A stretch of DNA of 64,000 bases from Gnetum montanum (GCA_015680685.1 MNCI01018063.1:82313-146312); one strand, 5' to 3'; numbered from the stretch's first letter, positions 22,423-34,320 are shown. The notes: generated by a model from the letters alone, not told the origin. Numbers and translations are program-made.

Positions 22423-25400
22423 ATGAAGGTACTTTCCTAGAATTGTCAGGGATAGGGTACCCCGTATAAACGAAATACACTGAACCGAATGGTGTGCATC
22501 GAGGGGTGTGATGTAGTGTGTCTCCAAGAGACAAATTATGGTAAAGGGAAGCTCAGGTGTTACAGTGGGAGGGATGGTGCAGTCACCTCGTGCCTAGTCA
22601 GGGATAGGCTAGAGGCCTCACTATCCTCACTAGGGCAGACTCGTCTTTGCTTGATGCGTCTAATTGGTGCATTACGGTGCACGTGCTGGGACTGGATGTC
22701 TGGGTCACCAACATCTACGGGGCCCAAGTATGGCAGGACCGCATCAAGGAATTATCCCAGGTTGCGAGGTTGGTCCTTCAAGGCTCCCACTAGCTCCTCA
22801 TAGGGGACTTTAATCAACGGTTCTATAGCTGGGAGAAGATCAGGGGTTCTTCTTTGGAGCCCTAGGGGGATTCCGAGTACTTGGAATTATTGCAACGCAC
22901 TGGCCTCATAGACTTGGAGATTGCAGGCTACAGGTACACTTAGAAAAATAGAAGGCAGGGTGCAGCCAGGGTGCAATCCCATATTGATAGGGTATGGATC
23001 AACGTTGTGCTTTTGTTAGATTGGGAAGTCCACGCTTACGGGTAGGACCGGGTGGCCTCGGATCACCAGCCCATCATCTGTCACCTAGAGACAAAAGTGT
23101 CCAGGGCCCCATGCCCATTCAGATTTGAACGAACTTGGCTAACCAAACCCTAATTGGGCGAGCTGGTCTAGTCTATTTGGCAAGGGTACAACGACATGAA
23201 GGAGCCACATGACTTCCTCAAGCACGGACTTAGGGCCCTCAAACGCCAAATCAAGGCCCTCGCCATGGTGGACAAGTACAACTTCAAAGGCTATTGGTCT
23301 CAACTACAATCCCAACTGTAGAACATCCAAGGCCAATAAGAGCACAATGTCAATCTCACCCAAGAGAAACTCACCCTCTTAGCCAAGCTACAGACCTTAG
23401 CACACGAAGAGAAGGAATATTGGCATCAATGGGCTTGTATACAGTGGCTCTAGGTTGGCGACCGTCACACGAAATTATTCTTTGCCATGGCGAAGGCACA
23501 TTGGGAGACCCGCCATCAATTGCAACGAATGCTTCATAGCCTAAGTCATAGAGAATACCCCCACTCATCATCTGGCCCTGATAACCTGTTACACTACTGG
23601 CAACAGGTTTGGAAATGGCAACCCACGGATCCCATATTAGTCACTATCCCACAAATCCTCACCGCATCTGACAACCAGCGCCTCATGCAACCCTTCTCCT
23701 GTGCCGAACTCCATACCACGCTACAGGCCATGCTAGCAGATAAAGCCCTAGGGCCAGATGGGTGGCCCATTGAATTTTTTCGCAAGTTTGAAGACTTACT
23801 TGGGCCTAATCTACTGGACGCCTTCAACAGTATGCTTGCATGGCAACAAGTACGCAAGGAAATCAACTACTCCCGAGTGGTCCTGCTTCTCAAGATGGTT
23901 AACCCCACATCCCTTGGGCATTTCCATCCCATTGGCATTTGTAACTCATTGCTACAGCTCTTCTCACAGATGGTAGTTGCAGGATGAGGCCCCTCATGCC
24001 ACAATTGGTGGGACAAAACCAGGTTGTGTTCGTCAAAGGCCGTCATATCTAGGATCAGGTGCTACTCCTACAGGAAATCCAGCACTCCCTCAAAACTGCC
24101 AGATTCCCTGAGTTCTGCATCAAATTAGACATCACTAAAGCTTATGACTCCGTAAGCTGGGCCACCCTTAGGATGATGTTGCAAGAAAAATGGTTTATGA
24201 AACCATTCATGGATTTGTGCCTTTAGGTTCAGAAGGGTGGACAATACTCGCTGGACATTGATGGCCACCTTTAGGGGTTCTAAGGGATGGGCTGTGGGCT
24301 TAGACAAGGGGATCCTCTCTCCCCGCTCCTCCTTCTCCTAGTGATGGACCTCATGCAAACCTACTATGCAGAGGAAGGAATCTAGGGGCTGGACATCCAT
24401 GGCATCTGATGCTTAACCACCCACTACGCGAATGACACGATGATCTTTACCCGTGCGGTTGTACTGCAGGCCCGGGCACTTCTGAGGGCACTGGACAGGA
24501 TGAAGAGGGAAGGGGGGCTGACCGCCAACCTAGGTAAGTTTGAGCTCTACCTCATCCATACCCACCCTAGTGTCCGCAACAAGGTCATCTAGATTTTGGG
24601 GATTCTACTGGGGGGAGCAGAGGACACGTACCTGGGCATCCCCATGCACAACTGGCACAGAAAATGAACCTGGCAAGCGCTCATAATGAAACTCCAAAAG
24701 CACACGACACACTAGGTGAATAGGTTCCTATCCTGAAAAGGGAAAATCATGCTGGTATTGATGGTGCTAGCTACCATGGCAAGATTCGTGGCATTCATGA
24801 CCACCCTGCAATTTGGAGTCATTTAGAAAATTGACGCGATGATTCAAGATTTTATATGCTTAGGGGGCAAGGGTGGACCGAAAATGCATTTTGTGTTCTG
24901 GGAAGAGACCGCTAGCCCTCGTCTGATGGGGGGTGTCGGAATTTTTCCATTTGTAGTGGAAGCTACAATGGACATGCAGTGGCTTCTTCGTCGATTCTCC
25001 TTGATGGCAAATGACCCCCCCCCCCCCTCCCCCAATAGGTGCAAATCCTAGTGTGAAAATATCGTTCCTAGGTGGTTACCGGGTTAGACTCCCTGGTGTG
25101 GCACCAACTCTGTGCGCACATCAGCACACTCACACATGAAAAATAGGTTGCCCTACACCCCCGGTAGCTGCTTCAGTGTTAATTCCTAGCAAACCCCTGA
25201 TGGATGCATCTATGGGAAGGCCACTTACCAGAAAAAATCAAGACCTTCGGGTGGCTGGTCTTGCACCAGGCGCTCCCTGTTCACATGTGGCTGAGGGCAT
25301 GTGGAATGCTCATTGATACTATATGTCCAATGTGCAATCAATGCACAAAGACGCTCCACCGCTTCTTGCATGAATGCCACGTGGCCCGACACTTATGGTG

Positions 25401-26630
25401 TATGGCTGGCCTCCCCCTGCTCGACTACTCTAGAAATTCGTAGATGCTCACCGCGTTGTGGATCCTCTAGCGTGTCAGAAATGATCAGGTCTTTCAAGGG
25501 ATAGATCTTCCCTCACCTGCTATGCTGGCTTACTAGTTCCGCAAACTTTGGGGTGAAATTACTGCAGTTATGGGTACGCGTGCATACCTCGAGCCACCTA
25601 CTACCGACATCCAAAATCAATCGAAGCTCTAGCACTGGGTTATGCAGATGGGATGGACCAAAGTGCTGCAACGTATTGTGGTCAACCTAGAGCTAGATGT
25701 CCAGCCATTTTATGCGAATTGGAATGGGGAGGTCGTCGTGTTCTGCGGGCGTCAAATTCTTGTGACTATGGATGCCTTGGCCACGGTGATTGGTGCCCTC
25801 ACAACGGGGGACCGGATTCCTCCAGTCACGCGGTCCCAAGCCACGGTGGCCAATTTCTTCTGTGGTCCCATCCCCTAGACAGCTAGCAACCACATTTGAG
25901 GAATAGCCCTCCCACCTGCCTAGCGCGCCATAGTGACGCTAGTAGAGAGTTGCTTCATTCAGTCGGGCTTGCATCATAAAATCAATGGGGTACACTTCAT
26001 GTTCCTCCAGAGCATGCACGCCGAGACTCCCTTCAACCTCCCCCACTTCCTCTGGGAGTCTCTGCAATGGCGATGCCCTGGCAGACACCCTAGGGTAATC
26101 CGTGCCCTCTAGCAAGCTAGTACCTCGATCCCATTACTTCAGCCGCAGCCTCAACTGGCACAGGTGTATCAACAGAGGTGGAGCAAACATGGTCTCCCAG
26201 CGGGGGGTTTCACGGTCTCAAACGAGACCATGGCTATGCCCCCCAAAACTCTCAAGATATTGAAGGCATGCGGAACAATTTGGGATAGGTCCTGCGGAGT
26301 GATGCGTCGACTGCAAACGACAGACCTAGAAACAACACAGGGGGGCAGCTTCCTGACAATCTGTCGCTACCCCCACAATCGTACAACCAAACACTACAAT
26401 TGATCAAGAACATTATCAAAGACCACATGGTAGGCATTGCCCAAATAATTGAGGAAAATAGATGTTGCCTAGTAGCCAGCCTGGGAGAGCCAGTTCTGAG
26501 ACTTCAAACCTCTAAGAAGAGACAAGGCTCCAACCACAAACCCCCCCCAAAAGCCTCTAACGTGGGGGCGAGGGCGAGGGGGTGGGGGGACAATTGGGAC
26601 ATGGCCGGATTGGTCAGAATCTCTGGTTAA
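22423..26630 (+). pseudogene. LINE ORF2: endonuclease, RT, zf-RVT, broken
   Basis: The start MKVLS matches the minus copy; the following Trp is TAG here (22438). Endonuclease motifs are CDVVCLQET (near 22510), LIGDFNQRF (near 22798) and VASDHQPI (near 23053). RT motifs are LADKALGPDGWPIEFF (near 23733), CIKLDITKAYDSVSW (near 24117), GLRQGDPLSPLLL (near 24298) and HYANDTMIF (near 24422). The last is a changed catalytic box: YAND for YADD. zf-RVT lies near 25210-25420 (CPMCNQCTKTLHRFLHEC, HLW). The C-terminal end near 26400-26480 carries KDHMVGIAQIIEE. Numerous stops and shifts rule out function. In the family this protein nicks target DNA and primes reverse transcription. Confidence 0.88.
25620..26300 (+). 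other. Extra coding-like segment in the plus LINE, absent from the minus LINE
   Basis: Frame 1 stays largely open from 25642 to 26403 (stops near 25876, 25900, 25921 and 26112). It reads VQPFYANWNGEVVVFCGRQI, VTMDALATVIGALTTGDRI and, later, KINGVHFMFLQSMHAETPFN and LPHFLWESLQW. 'FYAN..V..GR.I' followed by an 'IN...F....M' helix resembles the domain annotated in many plant genomes as 'putative plant transposon protein' (Transposase_32-like). That resemblance is my inference from pattern only. On either side the two LINEs align again: GAAAT(T/C)AC(T/C)GC(A/C)GT(T/C)ATG near 25555, and CAACACAGGGGGGCA near 26333. Confidence 0.45.
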
Positions 26631-26824
26631 GGGTTTGGGAATGGGGCATACCGCCAACTTACGGTGATGCCCCATGACGGTTGCGGTTCGTAGGGGACCC
26701 GAGGTTGGGGTCCACGGTCTGTGTGGGTCCAGCAGCTCTGGCCTACACTATACTGATGTATAGGCTTCTTTTTTGGGAATAACAATTTGCTCGATTTTTT
26801 CCAAAAACAATATTAAGATAAAAA

Positions 26825-28097
26825 TATTAAGTGGAATATCTTTTTAAAGTACATAAAGCTTTCATACCACTTGTAATTTCTAAAGCAATGTAATGATCCT
26901 ATTTGTAATTGCAAGAACATTCTTGGCCAAGATATTAATAATAAGAACTTATGTATGCCCACTTACTCATTTTCTATAGAAAAATTGTATGTTTTCTTAA
27001 TTTTGCTACATATCATGAGTTTCATTATCCTTACATTAGCTTTCATTCCTAAATGCTAACAAAATTTATTAAGGACACTAGGCATCTATTGCAACCCTTT
27101 CATTGAGTTTAAAATGTAGACAACATCATCAAAATAAAGTAAGAGTATTACTTCCAATTTTAATTTTAAATTGAGTTGGAAATTTATAATGTTCAAGTAG
27201 ATTGCATTATGCGAATTTGATAAATGTTTAAATATTTTTAAGTCTTTTCATTTTCTTAAAAAAATATCAAGAAAAATAGGTTTCTTTTTCTAAACTCCCA
27301 TTTTGTTGGACAATTTTTTTTGTTTCCATTTCCAACTTTCTAGATCTATGCTACTCAATCCCCACATTCGACAATCACTTCTTAGTCTTCCTCATCATGA
27401 TCATTATTATAGAGATAAAAAAATTTAACTATTGTGTATTAGGAAATAAGATACCATTGTGCTCTCATTGTAGACCTAGTTACACAATTCAAATTCCATG
27501 AATTAAAAATGATAATGTTTTTTGCAAGAGGGCAACTTGGGGTTGGTAGCATAATCCCTAGTCACACAAGTAACCCATGAATGGAAAAGGTCCTACCATA
27601 AGGCAAGAAAAAAAAATGTCAGTGTAATGTTATTTATTTATCCTTTTGACCTATTTGATTCATGAATTTTCCTATTAATTTTCTTATAATTAAAATTTAT
27701 TTTAGTAAAAAATTAAGAGCAATTTCATGTGCAAATCAATTGCATTTATATGGCAAGTTAATTTTAATAGTTTAACTAATTTTTCTAAAATTCAAAATTA
27801 TGCAAACTATTTATTCCAATTTAAGTGAAGATATTTCATATAATAATTTTTATCTTAATTTTGAATTTACAAAAGCACATACATGAAATAAAATAAATTA
27901 ATGAATATCATGATAAAAACAAAAGATTGAAAATTCCTTTAAAATTTTTATACAAATGAGTATTTAATTAAACAAAATCAGTTTATTGAAATTGATTTGG
28001 AGTAGTGTGAATTTGAATTTTATTAAAGTGAAACTGATTAAGTTAATAAACTTGACTTGTTTTATGAACAAAATTGATTTAAGTTTTAGGTGAAATT
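26825..28097. other. AT-rich spacer between the two LINEs
   Basis: 1.27 kb of AT-rich DNA separates the 3' ends of the two LINEs. No gene or element end was recognised. Confidence 0.6.
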
Positions 28098-28347
28098 GTT
28101 AAAATAGATTTTTTTTTTCGGAAAAGGTCGAGAGAATTTATATTCCAAAAAAAGTAGCTACACAGCTGTACAACGTAGGCCAGGGCCACTGGCCCCACAC
28201 CAGGCAAGAAAAATCACCCGAAGATCCCCAAGGATCGCCCCTACTGTAGGCATCCCCACCAGTAGGCGGCATTCCCCGCCTCAGCTGTTAATTAGCGTAC
28301 ATTCCCGAAGGACTCCCCCCCTGAGGTGCCACCCCCTTCCCCCATGG

Positions 28348-31300
28348 CTACCTTCCGGGGGAATTTTCTCTGGAATGCGAGTTCTCAATGACCATATGTG
28401 TGTTAAGACCTGGCCGCCCTACCTCGACCGTTAGGCGACATCGGTGTTCCTCGATTATCTGGGCAATGCCCGTCAGATGGTCCTTGGGAACGCCTTCAAT
28501 CTAGAGCAGCATCTGGGTTGGCGGCTGCGTAGGGGAGGTCGGCTGTTGCCCCCCTGTGTTGCTTGTGGTATCATCGTTTATCACTAGCGACTCCTCCTCC
28601 GAGGTCTGTCGCTGTTGGTCACGTTCCTGGGTAGTGTCAGCGGGGGTGATCACGACACTATTCCTGGCCATCCCCCGCACTAGACACCCGCCTCTTATGC
28701 TTGAATTGTTGTCTCTGCTCCGGATGATTCGTTGGTTATAGGGCTGTAACAGGTGGCTCGATGTGGACGTGCGGATTCATAGCGACGGTGATTTCATGCC
28801 AGAGTTTTTGGACCCTTCCAGACAGCATAGCCGTGGGAGGGAGGGCCACCCCTTTGAAGATGCAGTCATTCCTGGCTCGCCACAAGATCCAAAGCGCTGC
28901 CAGTGTCGACGAATTACTGGAGAATTTTGGGGAATGAAGGCTTGTCATTTTCCACAGTTGCCTGGTTACTTGGCACTCATGCATGAAGTGCTGTAGTGTT
29001 TATGTGTGGTGATTGCACAGTGGCCAATGGGTACTAATTGCCAGGCCGTGCGTTTGTAGTAAGGCCCGAACGGGGAGGGCATGGTGCAGGATCAGCCACC
29101 TAAACATTTTGATTTTCTCCGATAGAATACCCTTCCATAGCCGCATCCAGCATGGATCAGTTGTGAACTGTTTCTGGAGGAGCTACCGGGGATGCAGGGA
29201 GATCTCATCTTCATGGCCCAGCGATCTTACATGTGCGCATAGGTGCCTCCAAGCATGAGAGTCGGAGTTGACTGCCACCCAGGGGCTATATTTCTGCCGA
29301 AGGATTTGTGCCCAGAGGGAGGGATCCTCATTCGTTGTAGAAAGTCACCGGAGAAGTCTTTGTCTTCCTAAGGCCACTTCAACCATGAAGGGGAGTATGC
29401 CAAACACCCTCGCCCCCCCCCTCACGGTACGAGGCCGTGCGGTATTGGCCCATGCCACCAGGTGCATCTTCTTTCTCCCCTTGCCGCCAGATCACACGAA
29501 GTCGTGGATAATTGTGTCGATTTTTGTGGTGACTCCGGTGGGCGGGGATGCCATGGAGGCAGCAAACCTCGCCATGGCCCCCAAAATAGTAGAGGCCAAC
29601 ATGATTTTCCCTTTGTGGGACAGGAAGCTGTTCGTCCAGTGTGTCATGCACCTCTGGATTCTCATAATGAGAGCCTACCAGGTTTGCAGTATGTGCTAGT
29701 TGTGGATGGGAATGCCCAAATATTTGTCTTCCTCTCCCCCTAGCAGGATCCCCAGGATTTGAATGACCTTTGTGCGTACCGAAGGATGGGTGTGCGTGAA
29801 ATATAATAAGGATTTCCCTGGGTTGGGTGCCAGTCCCACTTCCCGTTGCAGGTGATTCAATGCCCTTATTAATGCCCTAGCCTGCGGCACAGTGGCCTTT
29901 GTGAAGATCATGGTGTCGTCTATGTAATGGGTGGTGAGAAATGGGACATCGTGCATATTCAGCCCTTGGATCCCTTCTTCAGCACAGTATGTTTACAGAA
30001 GGTCCATCATCATCAGGAACATGAGCAGGGAGAGGGGGTCACCTTGATGGAGCCCACGTCCAATCCCATGAAAACCCCACAGTTGCCCGTCAATATCCAG
30101 TGAGTACCGCCCTCCTCGTTGGATCTGCATGCAGAGCGCCACGAAGGCCTCGTTGAAGCCTTTCGCATGTAGCACAGTCCTTAGGGCGGCCCAACTCACA
30201 GAATCGTATGCCTTGGTTATGTCTAGTTTGATGCAAAGGCCCGGTAATTTAGCCATCCGAAGAGAGTGTTGAATTTCCTGCAGCAGCAAGACTTGGTCCT
30301 GAAGATGACGGCCCTTCATAAAAGCAGCCTGGTTCTTCCCCACAAGTTGAGGCATGAGGGGCCGTAGCCTGGCCACAAGCATGCGCGAAAATAAATGCAG
30401 GAGTGAGTTGCAGACGTTGATGGGGCGAAAATGTCCTGGGGATGTGGGATTCTTCGTCTTTGGCAGAAGGACCATGCAAGAGCAGTTAATTTCTTTGCGA
30501 ACTTGAAGCCATGCCAGCATGCAGTTGAAAGCGTCTAGTAGGTTCGCCCCGAGAACATCCTCAAATTCACGGAAGAATTCAATGGGCCATCCATCTGGCC
30601 CTGGGGCCTTATCTGCCAGCATATCCTGTAGCATAATTCGAAGCTCCTGGCGCGAGAAAGGTTGCAGAAGTCGTGAGTTATCCGCTAGGTTTAAAATTTT
30701 CTGTACTGGCACAGAAATCGGATCCGTTGGCTACCATTGCTAGACCCGTTGCCAGTATTGCAGAAGTTTTTCCACCCCAGAGAGCACGTGCAGTTACTCT
30801 CCTTGCATGAGACGCTGTAGCGTTCGTTGGCGAGTTTCACGGTGTGCCTTCGCTGCTGCAAAAAAGAATTTCGTGTGCCGATCCCCTGCCCTCAACCATT
30901 GCACACAGGCCCGTTGACCTCAATATTCTTCCTCTTAACGGGGCAGAAGTTGTAGCTAGGCCTGGAGGGCGAGTTCCTCGCATGTGTGATTTGCCCCTTG
31001 CTCCTGTTGTTTCTAGGTTGCCAGCAGGTTGGCCTAGATCTACATTTGGTAACGTTTGAAACTATATTTTTCTGCTGTTCCGATGTTTTTAATTTGACTT
31101 TTGAGGGTCTTTAGCCCATTTTTCAGAAATTCGTGAGGGTCCATCGAGGACGTATAACCCTGCTAGATGTCCTAAACCAGCTCACCCAACCACGGCTTAC
31201 GTAGCCAGGTGCATTCTAACCGAAAGGGGCGGGGGCTCTGAAACACGTCGCGGTCTAGCTGGCAGAGGATGGGCCAGTGATCTGAGGCCATCCAAGCACC

Positions 31301-31920
31301 TTCGTGGGCATGGATTTTCCATTCAGTCAGCATCGCCTTACTGGCCCACACCCGGTCAATCCGGGATTGAACCCGCGCTGCGCCTTGTCTGCGATTGCTC
31401 CAGGTGTACTTGCACCCTGCGACTTCCATGTCGGTGAGGTCATTACATTGTAATAGCATGAGAAATTCGGGTGCCCCTGCGGGCTCCACCATGGTGTCTC
31501 CGATCTTCTCCCAGCTGTAGAGCCTTTGGTTGAAGTCTCCGATCAGTAACCAGCCGGCATTGTTGGGGACAAGTCCTACGACCCGGGAGAGCTCCTGAAG
31601 GCAGTCTTGCCATCCTTGGGCGCTGTAAACATTGGTAACCCATACGTCCAGCCCCGGTAGATGCACCGTGATGCACCAGTCAGAAGTGTCCAAGACATAC
31701 GAGTCCACCTTGGTGAGGACTGCGAGGCCTCCTGCACGTCCCCTGCTGGGTGCCTGATGGCTGTACCACCCTGGCCATTGAAGCACATGAGCTTCCATCT
31801 GCTGAAGTTTCGTTTCTTGTAAACACATGATATCGCATCTCTCTTCTTGCACCATACATTGCAGGGTATGCCTTTTGTATGGGGTGCCCTGGCCTTGCAG
31901 TTCCATGAGAGGACCTTCAT
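28348..31920 (-). pseudogene. LINE ORF2 of the minus copy: endonuclease, RT, zf-RVT
   Basis: The start MKVLSWNC (31920) is followed at once by a one-base loss; the reading continues in the frame holding CDIMCLQETK. Endonuclease motifs are NVYS, LLIGDFNQRLYSWEKI, YTWSNRRQ, SRIDRVWAS and ASDHWPIL. RT (30712-29696) has LADKAPGPDGWPIEFF, FRPINVCNSLLHLFSRML, CIKLDITKAYDSVSW, GLHQGDPLS and HYIDDTMIF. A TAA near 29992 stands where the plus copy has Gln. zf-RVT (about 29020-28890) has KIKMFRWLILHHALPV and HFMHECQVTRQLW. The C-terminus repeats KDHLTGIAQIIEE before a TAG at 28348. Confidence 0.88.
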
Positions 31921-32180
31921 GGAGACATGTGTCGATGGTAAACCTCCTAGAGTGTGGGCTGCACTCCCAGGTCAACGAACAACTGCGTAGCTTTGTGCCG
32001 ACGTGTGTTGTTATCCGGTTGCTCAATCTTGGCCACTAGAAGGGATACCGCCATCCCCTGTTCGTGTAGCATGCTCTTCCCCTCTGGAGGGGAACTGGGC
32101 CTCGCTGAACCACGGCTGGTGTTAATCCAGTCTGTGACCGGTGGTGGAGACAGATCTCCCCGGGAGGGGCCCTCTTCCCC

Positions 32181-33322
32181 CTAAGCGGGGGTGCATGGCG
32201 ACCCGTAGCCATCTTGCTTCGATTCGGTCCTTGTCCGGGTGCTCGTCTTCTGGATGTCCTTGGGGGCCAGAGTCCCCGCCCCTACCAGCGCATGGTAATA
32301 GGGTTTACTTGTCGCACTTGGCATGGCTTCCCCTCCCTTCTCCGACAGCCCTTCCCCGTGTGTGTCCTCCTTTGCCTTTCCTTGCGGCCCTCCAGGACCA
32401 GGGAGTCGTCGACCTGTAGCATCGATCTGGCTATGAGTCCCGCCTACCTTGGGGGGCCTTTCCCGGCGAAGGGGATCCCCCCGTACACTGAGTCTCCCCC
32501 TTGGGCGCCTGTGGTTTTCTGTTGGCAACCTTGCCTTTTTTGCCAATAAGCTGCCACCCGTCCACTGGTGCAGGTGCATTACGGTCATGATGGGCCAGGT
32601 TGCCCCCCCTCCAGGAGTCACTCATCAGGGCGGTGCTATCGGCAGGTTTTCAAACTGAACTCGAACCCTTTCTTCGCCTGGATCCATGTCCAGTACCAAC
32701 TCCTCGACCGGCTCCATTGGTAGCAGAGGTCGCCGTGCGAGTGTTCCATAGCGCAATGAAATGATCGAACTTGATGAACTCGCCAAATAGTTTTGTAAGC
32801 GAGTGTAGGAACTCTGTCGACCAGTATTCGAGGGGGAGGCCATGCAGCCGCACCCAAATCGGCGCCTGTTCAAACAGAGTTGGGTCCCGGTGAGCCCCCG
32901 GGCGCCAAGGCACCAGAGCCAGCCCTTGTGCCCCATAGAACCAAGGAGGTGAAACCAAACAGAAGGTGATCGTCTGCCAGGCATTTAACCGACACTGTGT
33001 CTAACCCCCACGCTGCCCCGGCCCAACGCCGGATCAGATCAATCCATGGTAGTGCCCCTTCAGACACAAATTTGCCAATCAAGCTGCGCTTCAAGCGTTC
33101 CAGTGTGTCCGTGTCAGGGTGTCTGACCTTGATCCGCAGTGCGGATCCTTCTCTGGAGTACTCAACAAAATCTCTGGCCGTGTCTGCCGGTCCGGCCGTC
33201 ACGCCTTGGGCTGTCATGCCTTGGGCCGCCACGCCTTGGGCCGTCACGCACGCCTCCACTCCTTTGGCTGTCACGCTCGTCTCCACCCCTTGGGCCGTCG
33301 CCGCGCCTTGAACGTTCTGCAT
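32181..33322 (-). pseudogene. LINE ORF1 of the minus copy, frameshifted
   Basis: The start at 33322 opens MQNVQGAATAQGVETSV, with a run of TAQGV-like pentapeptides made by a GC-rich minisatellite (about 33180-33311). Then come LRIKV, LIGKFVSEGALPWIDLIRRW and GLDTVSVKCLADDHLLFG. After a frameshift near 32930 the frame carries APIWVRLHGLPLEYWS and LTKLFGEFIKFD (DUF4283-like). Another shift leads to VRVQFENLP, GWQLIGKKG and the conserved tail YYHALVGAG. No zinc knuckle is visible. Expected to be an RNA-binding partner of ORF2; not functional as it stands. Confidence 0.82.
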
Positions 33323-33543
33323 TCTGTTCTTTCACATCTGTTTCGTTAAAATAGATTTAAGAAACATGAAAGGTTAGATATTTTGTTAAGGTTCAATAAA
33401 AATAGCAATTCAATTTGTGACTAGATATTTAAAAAAAAAGCTGCAGTACACGAAAGGATATTTTAAAAGTCCTGGAATTCATAAAGAATGCCTCACCATC
33501 TTCCCTTATTATGAGTCAAAAGAATCGCAATGCATGCCATTTG

Positions 33544-33551
33544 CATGCATG
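33544..33551. promoter_or_regulatory. RY element, copy 1
   Basis: Palindromic CATGCATG, preceded nearby by TGCATGCC. In seed plants this core is bound by ABI3/FUS3/LEC2-type B3 proteins. Its conservation in both copies of the duplicated module is the main support. Confidence 0.4.
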
Positions 33552-34312
33552 ACCAGCGCATCATCATTGTATTCGCCGGTGCGAATTTCATGATGTTTAC
33601 CGTGACTGTCCGATTGATTTCTCTTTGTACACGTTCATATACATATTCTTTCTTGCGGGGCTTACAAATGCATGAGGATTGTATCCGGAAGGTTGCCAGT
33701 ACTCTAAAATCAGGGCTTACAAGTCCATGAGCATTGTATCCGGAAAGCTGCAAACAATTCTGCCTTTCTCAAAGGTAAAGGGCAAAACAAAAGCGGCTTA
33801 GGCGTGCAACAACTACTGATATTCGGCACCACCACACTGCAGTTGCTTGAACGGTGGAGAAAGAAGAACTACCTATAAAGGGAATTTTTCTTTGCGGTGT
33901 GGGCCTCTGCCGTGTTGAGAGATGCAAGAAAAAGATCAAGTCGTACTTGTATACTCCAGATGGACACAATTCTGCTAAACTGCAACAGTTCTGTACTTTG
34001 GCTTCGAATATATTGTTTTCCTTTGGAATGTTTTTTAGAAAGCCATTTACCTTCTCCCTGAGTTGCTTTTGTTTATTTGGAATGCCCGTACGACAATCAT
34101 TGATATCATTTTTTTTAATTGCCCAATACCATCAGCTGAAGGCTTTCGGTCGATCTTTGTGCAATTTGGGCTTGATTTCCAACAGCCTCCGGAGGTCAAA
34201 CGTTACATACACCTTGCAACCATTAACTAAAAAGGAACTTTAAGTCTTATGAACAGCGCTCACCAACTCCCATAATTAGGATTCATAAAAGAATCGCAAT
34301 GCATGCCATTGT

Positions 34313-34320
34313 CATGCATG
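34313..34320. promoter_or_regulatory. RY element, copy 2
   Basis: CATGCATG at the position equivalent to the box in copy 1, again just after TGCATGCC. Confidence 0.4.

Larger units (their letters stand above)
20914..26808 (+). mobile_element. Near-full-length L1-type LINE, plus strand
   Basis: The 16-bp duplication AATATTAAGATAAAAA flanks the insertion (20879-20894 and 26809-26824). About 19 unmatched bases (20895-20913) separate the left duplication from CGAAGACAGAT, which aligns with the 5' end of the minus-strand copy (CGAAACAGAT), so the 5' end appears complete. ORF1 with a DUF4283-like domain is followed by ORF2 with AP-endonuclease, RT and zf-RVT domains. The 3' end is A-rich rather than long poly(A). 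Many stops and frameshifts show it is dead. It is about 0.66 kb longer than the minus copy, mainly from an extra segment near 25620-26290. Confidence 0.92.
28112..33344 (-). mobile_element. Near-full-length L1-type LINE, minus strand
   Basis: GTTAAAATAGATTT flanks it at 28098-28111 and 33345-33358 (the first G may belong to the LINE end). On minus it starts CGAAACAGATGTG, runs through ORF1 and ORF2, and ends in an A-run after 'ccttttccg'. It shares all domains with the plus copy, but the catalytic RT box is YIDD, so both Asp are kept. The copy is broken by frameshifts and a few stops. It is GC-richer than its flanks. Its 3' end faces the plus LINE's 3' end across 1.27 kb. Confidence 0.92.

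Noticed and set aside
25014-25036. Long C-run as a structural element
   Set aside because: Near-homopolymer inside a dead LINE; likely decay or a sequencing/assembly artefact.
33119-33354. Plus-strand ORFs rich in LGRHALGRHA-type repeats
   Set aside because: Antisense shadows of the GC-rich minisatellite in the LINE ORF1.
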